A stretch of DNA of 64,000 bases. Source: CAINVV01 sp963663005 (GTDB lineage Bacteria > Bacteroidota > Bacteroidia > Bacteroidales > Prolixibacteraceae). The position numbers and the translations under genes were made by a program. This document shows positions 55,392-62,745 of the stretch, piece after piece; positions within the stretch are counted from its first letter, which is position 1; each line of letters starts with the position of its first letter. The stretch lies in NCBI GenBank assembly GCA_963663005.2, contig CAXXHH010000008.1:1-64000 (forward strand), in the 5' to 3' direction. Below the pieces are notes generated by a model. The model ran no database searches. It worked only from the letters and a program-made list of their open reading frames with translations, and was not told the origin of the DNA.

Positions 55392-56002
55392 TTCTGTGGC
55401 ATGAAATAATCGGGGAATATCTTTCCTAACCAATTATCTACCAGCATCGTGGCAGAATAATAAGTGGGTCCCATCGAAAAATATACCACTTTCATCCACG
55501 TAGGTGCATGAATGCAATCACAAATTGGCAGGCCGACATAGGTTCCCGTCATCGTATTACGGATCTCCAGAACATGATACGCAATCGTCTCAAACAAAAT
55601 AAGTAGGAACCAAAAAATTGGAACGAAAAGCAAAAACTTGAACCTCTTTTTTGTCAGATTCAGATAATTATAGACCTCGCTTAGCCCGAACAGACAAAGA
55701 GTCCAGGCCATGAGTGGCAACAGATTCATCCCGAAAATAACATGGTAAACGTATTTGTATCCGTAGTAATCTTTAGCGTAATGTACCCAAATCAAGGCAA
55801 CTACAGTCGCCAGAAACAGATGCATGACGGCAAAAAACCTCCGGGTAACCACCATGTAGATGAGAATAAAAAACCAGGAATACATCAATACAAGATCGGC
55901 ATCGCCTTTAAAAATGGAGAACGACGATAGGATGCAGAATGCAATGGTGAGGTCTGCAACAAGCATTCCTAACTTCGATCTTCTAAAAAAAAATAAATCC
56001 AT
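55340..56002 (-). CDS. Integral membrane protein of unknown function
   Basis: The 220-residue protein has about six hydrophobic segments (near 13-30, 36-52, 58-73, 85-108, 123-141 and 172-190). A conserved-looking loop GTYVGLPICDCIHAPTW with two Cys and a His could bind metal or haem. I do not recognise the family; the layout recalls lycopene-cyclase-type or carotenoid-synthesis membrane proteins, without firm support. Its last 52 bases overlap the 3' end of the histidine kinase gene on the other strand. The sequence in front of its start (CACTATTTTGGCAT) repeats the core of the TolC-gene promoter, but the -24 GG is missing. A start at residue 13 is also possible. Confidence 0.65.
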   Translation of the reverse strand: MDLFFFRRSKLGMLVADLTIAFCILSSFSIFKGDADLVLMYSWFFILIYMVVTRRFFAVMHLFLATVVALIWVHYAKDYYGYKYVYHVIFGMNLLPLMAWTLCLFGLSEVYNYLNLTKKRFKFLLFVPIFWFLLILFETIAYHVLEIRNTMTGTYVGLPICDCIHAPTWMKVVYFSMGPTYYSATMLVDNWLGKIFPDYFMPQNHEMNFILKQVSLPGVE

Positions 56003-56182
56003 GCCAAAATAGTGTTGATCAACGAATCAAATATAAATGAAATACCAATATGAATATGTTCAAACCGAAAATGAATATCTGGGTATTCCATACGGCAATT
56101 AAAAAACAAATTACCTACGTATGAATAGTTTGTAATTATTTTAATTTTGAACTTTAATCTTACTATGTTAAGTATTGGAAGG

Positions 56183-56204
56183 CGCCTGTACACTTTTTCA
56201 GGCG
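56183..56204 (+). promoter_or_regulatory. Leader hairpin before the isomerase-like gene
   Basis: CGCCTG and CAGGCG are 6-base arms around a 10-base loop, ending 22 bases before the ATG at 56227. It is close enough to the ribosome-binding region to affect translation. No terminator U-tract follows. Confidence 0.35.
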
Positions 56205-56226
56205 AATAAAATTTGGTATAAATCGC

Positions 56227-57645
56227 ATGATGAAGACAAAAATTGGATTGATGGGGATTGGCCTCGACACGTATTGGGCGCAATTCGATGGTTTGCTCGA
56301 AAACCTGACAGCATACCAAAAAGTGATTCACAAAAATATTGCTGACTTTGGCGCGGAGGTTGTCGATGCCGGAATGGTCGATAATCCGGTGAGAGCCAGA
56401 GAAGCTGCCTCCTTTTTGGCCGGACAGGAAATTGAATTGCTTTTTATCTATATCTCGACCTATGCCCTCTCCTCAACCGTTTTGCCTGTCGCCCAAAAGG
56501 TAAAAGTTCCCGTGATCCTGCTGAATCTTCAGCCTGTCGCTGCCCTCGATTATGCCTCTTTCAATAGTCTCAATGATCGTGGCAAAATGACCGGGTTATG
56601 GCTCGAGAACTGCCAGGCCTGTTCAGTACCCGAAATTGCCGGCGTTTTTAACCGTTCGGGAATCAAATATGACATCGTAACCGGATACCTGAAAGAGGAT
56701 GCTTCCTGGAAAGAAATAGAAGAATTTGTGCGGACTGCTGGCGTTGCTGCACGGCTGCGGGTAAACCGGCTCGGCATTCTCGGCCATTATTATGGTGGCA
56801 TGCTCGATGTCTATACCGATCTCACCAAACAATCTGCCGTCTTTGGAACCCATATCGAAATGCTTGAAATGTGCGAACTAAAGAAATTGCGCGATGAAGT
56901 TACGGCAGGAGAAGTTGCCACTAAAATTACTGAGTTTCGGGACATATTCGAGGTGGCTTCAGAATGCGAACCCGGAGAAATAGACCGCGCAGCCCGCACC
57001 TCTGTTGCGCTCGATAAATTGATCGAGGCGCACGGGTTGGGATCTATGGCCTATTATTATGAAGGCGCCGCAGGAAACGAATATGAAAATATTGTCACTT
57101 CCGTGATCGCCGGAAACACCCTCCTGACCGGCAAGAATATTCCTGTTGCCGGAGAGTGTGAAGTTAAAAACGCCCAGGCCATGAAGATAATGGCAGAACT
57201 TGGTGCAGGCGGTTCCTTCTCCGAATTTTACCTGATGGATTTCAACGATGACGTTGTTATGTTGGGGCACGACGGTCCCGCCCATTTTGCGATCGCCGAA
57301 GGTCGTGTCAAGCTCGTGCCTCTTCCACTGTACCACGGCAAGCCCGGCAAAGGACTCTCCATTCAGATGAGCGTCAAACAGGGCCCTGTCACCCTGCTCT
57401 CTGTCGTGGAAGAAAAAGAGGGCATCTTCTTCCTCGTCGCCGAAGGCGAGTCTGTCGCAGGACCAACCCTGCAGATCGGCAATACCAATAGCCGCTATCG
57501 CTTTGCCCCCGGAGCCAAGGCATTTATGAACCAATGGTCCAAACAGGGACCGGCACACCACTGCGCCATCGGCGTCGGGCACCATGCCTCCGCAATAGAA
57601 AAATTGGGGATGATTATTGGGGTTGAGGTTGTGAGGGTTTGTTGA
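56227..57645 (+). CDS. L-arabinose/L-fucose isomerase-family protein
   Basis: The protein has 472 residues with the three-domain layout of the family. The N-terminal Rossmann-like half contains EIELLFIYISTYALSSTVLP and the middle domain GILGHYYGGMLDVYTD. Metal-ligand positions of the family are kept: Glu in YYYEGAAGNEYEN, Glu in PVAGECEVKNA, His in VMLGHDGPAH and His in PAHHCAIGVGHH. It would interconvert an aldose and a ketose in the cytoplasm with a divalent metal ion. No kinase, epimerase or transporter for arabinose or fucose is next to it, so the true sugar is unknown. ATGATG at the start leaves one codon of doubt. The gene stands alone, convergent with the peptidase-fusion gene across a repeat-filled spacer. 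Confidence 0.85.
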   Translation: MMKTKIGLMGIGLDTYWAQFDGLLENLTAYQKVIHKNIADFGAEVVDAGMVDNPVRAREAASFLAGQEIELLFIYISTYALSSTVLPVAQKVKVPVILLNLQPVAALDYASFNSLNDRGKMTGLWLENCQACSVPEIAGVFNRSGIKYDIVTGYLKEDASWKEIEEFVRTAGVAARLRVNRLGILGHYYGGMLDVYTDLTKQSAVFGTHIEMLEMCELKKLRDEVTAGEVATKITEFRDIFEVASECEPGEIDRAARTSVALDKLIEAHGLGSMAYYYEGAAGNEYENIVTSVIAGNTLLTGKNIPVAGECEVKNAQAMKIMAELGAGGSFSEFYLMDFNDDVVMLGHDGPAHFAIAEGRVKLVPLPLYHGKPGKGLSIQMSVKQGPVTLLSVVEEKEGIFFLVAEGESVAGPTLQIGNTNSRYRFAPGAKAFMNQWSKQGPAHHCAIGVGHHASAIEKLGMIIGVEVVRVC

Positions 57646-57647
57646 CG

Positions 57648-57695
57648 GACTGCAAGACTGGGAGACTATGAGACTGAGGGACTATGGGACTGGAT
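57648..57695 (+). repeat. Six 8-base GACTNNNN tandem units
   Basis: The units are GACTGCAA, GACTGGGA, GACTATGA, GACTGAGG, GACTATGG and GACTGGAT, without gaps. Their reverse complement has the NNNNAGTC form found at the other end of the spacer. Confidence 0.85.
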
Positions 57696-57698
57696 TCC

Positions 57699-57720
57699 GG
57701 TCCCTGAGCTTGTCGAAGGG
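57699..57720 (+). repeat. CTGAGCTTGTCGAAGGG element, copy 1
   Basis: GGTCCCTGAGCTTGTCGAAG, then GG. This is the first of two direct copies; a partial third copy is inverted. It is a widely dispersed intergenic element in many bacterial genomes, as far as I recall. Confidence 0.7.
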
Positions 57721-57745
57721 CGCGTGTTTCGGTTTGTGAGGCTAC

Positions 57746-57767
57746 GGTCCCTGAGCTTGTCGAAGGG
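57746..57767 (+). repeat. CTGAGCTTGTCGAAGGG element, copy 2
   Basis: Identical over 22 bases to the copy at 57699-57720, in the same orientation, 47 bases further on. Confidence 0.7.
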
Positions 57768-57860
57768 GGAATTGTGCTTCGGGGTCCCGCGTTCGAATCT
57801 GTTTGGATTTTCCCGGAGGGAAAAAAAAGGTCGGTAGAAAGCATAATGTCCCCGCATTGG

Positions 57861-57882
57861 TTTTGTCCCGTCCGGGACAAAA
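57861..57882. repeat. Palindrome TTTTGTCCCG / CGGGACAAAA
   Basis: 10-base perfect arms stand around TC. It can form a strong hairpin on either strand and could help stop transcription from both convergent genes, although neither side has a clear U-tract. Confidence 0.6.
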
Positions 57883-57955
57883 GATTCGTTCGTTATCCAT
57901 TATTCTACCTACGTTCGGTTCCTGACGGAACCCAAAAATGAACTCTACAGCCTTC

Positions 57956-57972
57956 CCCTTCGACAAGCTCAG
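57956..57972 (-). repeat. CTGAGCTTGTCGAAGGG element, copy 3 (inverted)
   Basis: CCCTTCGACAAGCTCAG is the reverse complement of the core of copies 1 and 2. In a transcript it can pair with either of them over 17 bases. Confidence 0.7.
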
Positions 57973-58030
57973 AGGCCGATAGTTGGAAATCGGGAGAGTT
58001 AAAAAATTTGGAATTTGGCCTGCGTCTGAT

Positions 58031-58110
58031 AGTCCCTCAGTCCCATAGTCTAATAGTCCCATAGTCCCCCAGTCTCATAGTCTAATAGTCTAATAGTCTA
58101 AAAGTCCGAC
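58031..58110 (+). repeat. Ten 8-base AGTCYNNN tandem units
   Basis: The units are AGTCCCTC, AGTCCCAT, AGTCTAAT, AGTCCCAT, AGTCCCCC, AGTCTCAT, AGTCTAAT, AGTCTAAT, AGTCTAAA and AGTCCGAC. The run ends exactly at the stop codon (58111-58113) of the minus-strand gene. Confidence 0.85.
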
Positions 58111-60234
58111 TCATTCAAGCACTCCAAAATCAACATCCGGCGCTTTTGCGGGATTCGTCGATAATTCAAAGATCGAATTTAGTACCGTCGAAACATTGAA
58201 AAATCCGCCGTTCCGGAGATAAAAACCACTCCCTTCGGTTCCGCCTGCGTAATCCAGCCGATAGCCTCTTTTGGCTATGTCATCCCCCGAGAAACGTGCT
58301 TTCGTAATTGGGTACCACTGTCCGTTTTTATCCCTGCACCACTGATTGGTATACAGCCCTTTTCTGGTAAGATAGCCGTTTCTGTCATTGAAGTTCTCCA
58401 GAAATGAGTGAAGTCTCGTTAAATAGTGATCCGTTTTTGGTCTGCTAAAGCTGGCGATAAGCTGCCATTTAGCCGATTCAGGAGCGTAAAACCATGCAGT
58501 GAAAACAGTTTTTCCATTGCCGTCAGGCTTCCCTTTTAACAAAAAACGGTAGGTCGTTCCGGCCTTCCATGGATAACGGAAATAACTTTGTCCGCCAGAA
58601 CCTTCATTGCCAAATTCACCCGTGTGAACCCCTTCGCCCTTGCCCAACATAGCGATTTTATCCGTTTCCGGGATATCGCCGGGATGATCCGTTTTGAAAG
58701 GACTCCACACTGAAAACAGGACTCTCCGCTCCTGCAGACTATTCACCTGCATCCCAAAATAACCTTCGCCAAAACCGTCTGCCATAAAATAAGATCCTAC
58801 CGGATCCATCCCGGCTGGAACCGTCAGCTCATTGTAAAAATATTCGATATCCACCCCTTTGGGCAGTTCATAATTCAGATGCACCGACGGACCACGTCGC
58901 CCCCAATAGAAGCGATTATCCTGATTATCTTTGACATAGGCAAGCGTTAATCCAGTCGTTAACGAATGAACTTCAAGATCTGAGAGCTCCCCGTAAGTAT
59001 CCCCATCCTTCTTAATACCCCGAAATTCGACCTTCGCATAGCCACCATCCAGTTTTACCCGACCAATTTTCACTTTGTGAGGCTCCGCACCAGAAACTTT
59101 CAAAGCAAATTTCTTCCCTGCAACTTGCACCTCAATACGGGATTCCCCCTCCGGAACACTCAGATTTACGGACAAATCAACCAGGCAAGGTCTGTCCGTA
59201 TTGAAAAAATACAATCTCTTTTCATCCGGCGACTGCCACAGATCCCGGTTCTCACGATTCTCATCCGACTGGCTTATCCGGTAGCTATTTCCACCTGCCG
59301 GGATAGTCCAATTCTCAAGGCTCTGGAGGAACTCCCGGATCGCCTGAATATCTTGCTGTGGATTGTCCTGCATTGACGTGTGACCGGCGTTCTTCATTAA
59401 TACATGTTTTGCGCCGGGAACCAAACTCTGGTAATATTGAACAGTGGAAGGCCTTGCCTCATCAAATTCCCCGGAAGTAAACAGGGTTGGAACCTTAATT
59501 TTCCCGAGACTACCCGTCCGGTCATAACCTTTAAGCGTACCTGTGGCCGTGAACTCGTTTGGTCCCCACATGTGTTCATAAACCTTGACATTCATCCCTT
59601 TGGTACAACTATCGAGGTCGGCAGAGGAGGTACGCGAGACGAATTTTTTATAGTACATGTCCATTACCGCTAGATACTCAGGAGTGCTGAAATTTCGGTT
59701 CTTCAAGCTCTCCTTCAAAATATTTTGAGCCGTATCCGGTAAGGTTGAAATGAGTGTTTCAGCATCCTTCGACCACATTTTCGCGCTGAGGCAAGGTCCG
59801 CTAAAAATAATCGCCTTGACATTTTCCGGGTACTTCAGGTAATAATCCATCCCAAGCATGGTTCCCCACGAGGCGCCATAAAGGTAGAATTCCTTCAATC
59901 CTAAGCTCTTGCGCAATTGCTCGAGTTGCTCCACATAGTGATCAACCGTCATAAGCGACGTATCGGTTAAGGTATCCGAACGACCGCAACCCAACTGATC
60001 GTAGAAAATCACCGGTCTGTCTTTCCCTAATTCAGCCAAAGGATTAAGGTAGTAGGACGGGCATCCTGGTCCGCCGTGAAGCATCAAGAGTGGTGTTTTA
60101 TCTCCCTCCCCGACTATTCTGTACCAGACTTTTCCACCGGTAACCTGAATAAAGCCTTCGCCTGGTCTCAGCTTTTTTACCGGCTGAAACGCCGACAAGA
60201 CAAAGGCCAAACAAATAATCAGCACTGTTTTCAT
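58111..60234 (-). CDS. Proline iminopeptidase-like hydrolase fused to a DUF5077/DUF3472-like C-terminus
   Basis: The protein has 707 residues and an N-terminal signal peptide (about 1-17). Residues 22-310 form an alpha/beta hydrolase of the prolyl aminopeptidase type (S33): oxyanion motif HGGPG (53-57), nucleophile Ser122 in GASWG, Asp258 in SGEFDE and His285 in NAGHTSM. Residues 310-430 resemble the carbohydrate-binding-like DUF5077 domain and 430-707 the DUF3472 domain (VHLNYELPKGVDIEYFYNEL, SYFMADGFGEGYFGMQVNS), which is normally found in separate secreted proteins. The product would act in the periplasm or at the surface, removing N-terminal residues or esters from something held by the C-terminal part. 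Both domain calls are by pattern; the substrate is unknown. It is transcribed alone. Confidence 0.8.
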   Translation of the reverse strand: MKTVLIICLAFVLSAFQPVKKLRPGEGFIQVTGGKVWYRIVGEGDKTPLLMLHGGPGCPSYYLNPLAELGKDRPVIFYDQLGCGRSDTLTDTSLMTVDHYVEQLEQLRKSLGLKEFYLYGASWGTMLGMDYYLKYPENVKAIIFSGPCLSAKMWSKDAETLISTLPDTAQNILKESLKNRNFSTPEYLAVMDMYYKKFVSRTSSADLDSCTKGMNVKVYEHMWGPNEFTATGTLKGYDRTGSLGKIKVPTLFTSGEFDEARPSTVQYYQSLVPGAKHVLMKNAGHTSMQDNPQQDIQAIREFLQSLENWTIPAGGNSYRISQSDENRENRDLWQSPDEKRLYFFNTDRPCLVDLSVNLSVPEGESRIEVQVAGKKFALKVSGAEPHKVKIGRVKLDGGYAKVEFRGIKKDGDTYGELSDLEVHSLTTGLTLAYVKDNQDNRFYWGRRGPSVHLNYELPKGVDIEYFYNELTVPAGMDPVGSYFMADGFGEGYFGMQVNSLQERRVLFSVWSPFKTDHPGDIPETDKIAMLGKGEGVHTGEFGNEGSGGQSYFRYPWKAGTTYRFLLKGKPDGNGKTVFTAWFYAPESAKWQLIASFSRPKTDHYLTRLHSFLENFNDRNGYLTRKGLYTNQWCRDKNGQWYPITKARFSGDDIAKRGYRLDYAGGTEGSGFYLRNGGFFNVSTVLNSIFELSTNPAKAPDVDFGVLE

Positions 60235-60335
60235 TCGGATTGAATTAGAAATTTAAAGATAGCAATCAACGGATTCAATCACTATTAACAACCAAATAAT
60301 TTCAATCCGGAAGAAGTAACGATCCTCTGCCAGCA

Positions 60336-61562
60336 TTACTGAACAATGTACTTTGAATTGTAGCAAGCTTCCTCAACCATCATATACAGCTGTTCGGGAA
60401 TGGTCGTTTCATTCTTGGTATTCCACGCATTCGTGAACGAAACAACCGTAATATCCGTGTTTGGATCTGACGACATTCTCGAAAGAAAACCCTCATGGGA
60501 GCCATTATGACCCCACCCAAGGTTCTCCGCAGAGAAAATTCCACAGGCATAGGTGCCCGCATCGGCCGGTGTTTTTGGGACAGCCAACAAAACATTATTG
60601 ACCCAAAAAGACTTTAACACACCCTCTCCACGCAACAACGTCCGCAGGAAACGGGCAAGATTTTCCGGTGTGGTAATTATGCTTCCCTCCGCTACATTGG
60701 CAGATATATTTGATTTTGTACACTCAACTACCTCCGGCTTATAGTAATATCCCTTCGCAAACGGTGCAGGCAACAACTGATCACTCCCGCTGAAAGGCAT
60801 GGAGGTGTCTGTCAAACCCATGGGTTTGATGATTCTTTCTGTGACAAACTGGGAATAACTTAGTCCGGAAACCCGCTCAATGATCTTCCCTAAGATCGAG
60901 TAGCCTGTGTTGGAGTAATGATGCGACTGACCCGGGGCAAAATAGTACATCCTGCAGGTCGCTACTGCACCGACCAACTCGTCGAAAGAGAAGGTATGAC
61001 CAGGATCTGCCCCCTGAATATATTCGATATAATTCCCGCCCTTGTATGGAACCTTGGCGGAGACTGTATCCGGTACGGCCTCGTTTGAAATATCATATAC
61101 CCCCGCATTATGCTGAAGCAGCAACCGAATGGTGATCTGATCCCGGAAGGGTATATTGTAGTTAGCCGTTAAAGGCACATAGGTCATGTTCGTACCCGGA
61201 ATCAGATCCGTAATTTTGGCATCAATATTCAATTTCCCCTCTTGAGCCAACAAGATTATAGCCGTGGAGGTAAAAGTTTTCGTATTACTGGCGGCACGGA
61301 AATGGATTTTTTCGGTAACGCCTTCGCCTAAACCGGACGAAACAAAAAAGGAGCCATTCTTTGAGATAACCTTCAAGGCCAGACCACCGGGATAGCCAGG
61401 ATACTTTACTTTATAGTCCGACAGCGTCTTATCTACCATGGCTTGCAGATTTCGTTGAATCTGCGGATTGGCAAATGTTTCATATTCATTGGATTTTGAA
61501 CAGGATGAAGCAGTCAACACTATCAAATAGATTATCAGGATAGCATAGATATTGCGTGCCAT
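60336..61562 (-). CDS. Beta-lactamase class C-type serine hydrolase lipoprotein
   Basis: The 408-residue lipoprotein ends its signal at TASSC (Cys21). Catalytic marks of the penicillin-binding/class C fold are SNTK (Ser92, Lys95), YSN (Tyr216, Asn218) and a late WGHNGSHEGF in place of KTG. This His-x-Gly form is usual for D-aminopeptidases and esterases of the fold, so peptide or ester hydrolysis is more likely than antibiotic resistance. It lies 101 bases ahead of the peptidase-fusion gene in the same direction and is divergent to the papain-like protease gene across a 230-base control region. Confidence 0.88.
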   Translation of the reverse strand: MARNIYAILIIYLIVLTASSCSKSNEYETFANPQIQRNLQAMVDKTLSDYKVKYPGYPGGLALKVISKNGSFFVSSGLGEGVTEKIHFRAASNTKTFTSTAIILLAQEGKLNIDAKITDLIPGTNMTYVPLTANYNIPFRDQITIRLLLQHNAGVYDISNEAVPDTVSAKVPYKGGNYIEYIQGADPGHTFSFDELVGAVATCRMYYFAPGQSHHYSNTGYSILGKIIERVSGLSYSQFVTERIIKPMGLTDTSMPFSGSDQLLPAPFAKGYYYKPEVVECTKSNISANVAEGSIITTPENLARFLRTLLRGEGVLKSFWVNNVLLAVPKTPADAGTYACGIFSAENLGWGHNGSHEGFLSRMSSDPNTDITVVSFTNAWNTKNETTIPEQLYMMVEEACYNSKYIVQ

Positions 61563-61659
61563 AAGATATTAGGTTTTAGTTTGCATTTCCAAATTACGGT
61601 ATTCTAACAATTAATCTATTGGAAAGTTCAAGTCAGATATCCGAACAATTCGGCGCTTG

Positions 61660-61669
61660 CAAACGTTTG
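61660..61669. promoter_or_regulatory. Second LacI-type operator core
   Basis: CAAACGTTTG is the ten-base core of the operator at 8741-8754. It lies 94 bases upstream of the serine hydrolase gene and 124 upstream of the papain-like protease gene. Confidence 0.35.
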
Positions 61670-61704
61670 ATAAGATCACTTTTACCTATCTCAGGAAATA
61701 ATCT

Positions 61705-61738
61705 AAAAATGTAATAATTACATTTTTTAATATCTTTG
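61705..61738 (+). promoter_or_regulatory. Palindrome and -7 box upstream of the papain-like protease
   Basis: A perfect palindrome of 23 bases (61705-61727: arms AAAAATGTAAT and ATTACATTTTT around A) is followed by TATCTTTG at 61731-61738, which fits TAnnTTTG. The -33 TTTG is missing and the palindrome fills the -33/-7 spacer, so the promoter may need or be blocked by a regulator. Confidence 0.5.
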
Positions 61739-61792
61739 ACTGAACAATTCAACACTATTTTACATATTCACTAAATTTTAATCCTTATCAAG

Positions 61793-62713
61793 ATGGCTTA
61801 TTCCAACATTACTACTAAACTGGGTTGGTTACCCGATTGGCCCGACTTCAGAGACAAGACCCATGAAGATGATCAGGTGTCAGTGCGCCTGGCCGGACTC
61901 GGTCAGAAAGATTCGATCAAAAAAATGAAAACCCGTTTGGCTCCTGCGGATAAAGGCGCTGCAGTCTTGCCTGCCTCAGCGAATTTGACGGAATGGTTTC
62001 TTCCTGTCGTAAATCAGGGAAATCTCAACTCCTGCACAGCAAATGCCGCCGTTAGCCTCGTTGAATATTTCGAAATGCGTGCCTTTGGCAAATCCACTCC
62101 TCCATCCAGACTATTCCTATACAAAACGGCACGCAACTTATTGCATACCACTGGTGATCACGGGGCATTTTTGCGAACAATGATGGGCGCCATGGTTCTC
62201 TTTGGCGCTCCGCCAGAAGAGTATTGGCCGTACGATGAATCAAAATTCGATTCGGAACCAACCCCATTCTGCTATGCTTTTGCACAAAACTATCAGGCAC
62301 TGACCTACTATCGACTCGATCCACCAGGGACAGCTCCTGCTGATCTGCTGCTAAGTATCAAGAAGAGTCTGGTCTCCGGACTGCCTCTGATGTTTGGCTT
62401 TACAGTATATCAATCTATCTCTCAGGCTGACACGAGTAAGGGAAAGATCCCATTTCCGGAAAGAGCAGACAAAATCGATGGCGGTCATGCGGTGGTTGCC
62501 GTTGGATACGACGACACCATCAAAATTAAACATACGGCTAAAGGCGCCAAAGAATCAACGGGCGCTATCCTGATAAGGAATTCGTGGGGAGCCGATTGGG
62601 GCGAAAACGGTTATGGTTGGTTGCCGTACGACTACGTCTTGTATGGCCTGGCCATCGACTGGTGGTCGCTACTCAAAAATGAATGGGTCGACACCGGTAA
62701 TTTCCAGAAATAA
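61793..62713 (+). CDS. C1 papain-like cysteine protease without signal peptide
   Basis: The protein has 306 residues. The oxyanion Gln75 and nucleophile Cys81 are in NQGNLNSCTANA, the catalytic His232 in DGGHAVVAVGYDD and Asn263 in RNSWGADWGENGYGWLPYDY. There is a short pro-like N-terminus (about 1-60: GWLPDWPDFRDKTHEDD) but no signal peptide or membrane segment, so it should stay in the cytoplasm unless exported by another route. Bacterial members of this group are often found near stress or host-interaction genes, but nothing nearby shows a partner. It stands divergent to the serine hydrolase gene. Right behind it is a TAGAGGCGTTGCGTGCAGCG-type spacer and then rlmN in convergent orientation. 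Confidence 0.9.
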   Translation: MAYSNITTKLGWLPDWPDFRDKTHEDDQVSVRLAGLGQKDSIKKMKTRLAPADKGAAVLPASANLTEWFLPVVNQGNLNSCTANAAVSLVEYFEMRAFGKSTPPSRLFLYKTARNLLHTTGDHGAFLRTMMGAMVLFGAPPEEYWPYDESKFDSEPTPFCYAFAQNYQALTYYRLDPPGTAPADLLLSIKKSLVSGLPLMFGFTVYQSISQADTSKGKIPFPERADKIDGGHAVVAVGYDDTIKIKHTAKGAKESTGAILIRNSWGADWGENGYGWLPYDYVLYGLAIDWWSLLKNEWVDTGNFQK

Positions 62714-62745
62714 CACAGACAGTAGAGGCGTTGCGTGCAGCGTCT

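Larger units (their letters stand above)
57646..58110. repeat. Repeat-filled spacer between two convergent genes
   Basis: These 465 bases contain no credible gene. They begin 3 bases after one stop codon and end on the base before the other gene's stop. Both ends consist of 8-base tandem repeats in opposite orientation. Inside are three copies of a CTGAGCTTGTCGAAGGG element, a palindrome (57861-57882), a GGTTCC-TGAC-GGAACC hairpin (57917-57932) and a TTTTCCC-GGA-GGGAAAA stem (57809-57825). Confidence 0.85.

Noticed and set aside
55985..56020. Second sigma-54 promoter before the membrane protein gene
   Set aside because: The -12 part matches, but the -24 GG is replaced by AA, and the element would overlap the start codon.
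56959..57585. 208-codon open frame on the minus strand
   Set aside because: It is a mirror frame of the isomerase-like gene, whose motifs are clear on the plus strand.
57742..58062. Open frames within the repeat spacer
   Set aside because: They are made of the repeats and hairpins themselves, with no domain; spurious ORFs of this kind recur with such elements.
58031..58110. CRISPR array
   Set aside because: The units are 8 bases long with no spacers and no cas genes nearby.
60336..61562. Antibiotic-resistance beta-lactamase
   Set aside because: The late motif is His-rather than Lys-Thr-Gly-type and the gene has no AmpR-like neighbour; a peptidase or esterase role is more likely.
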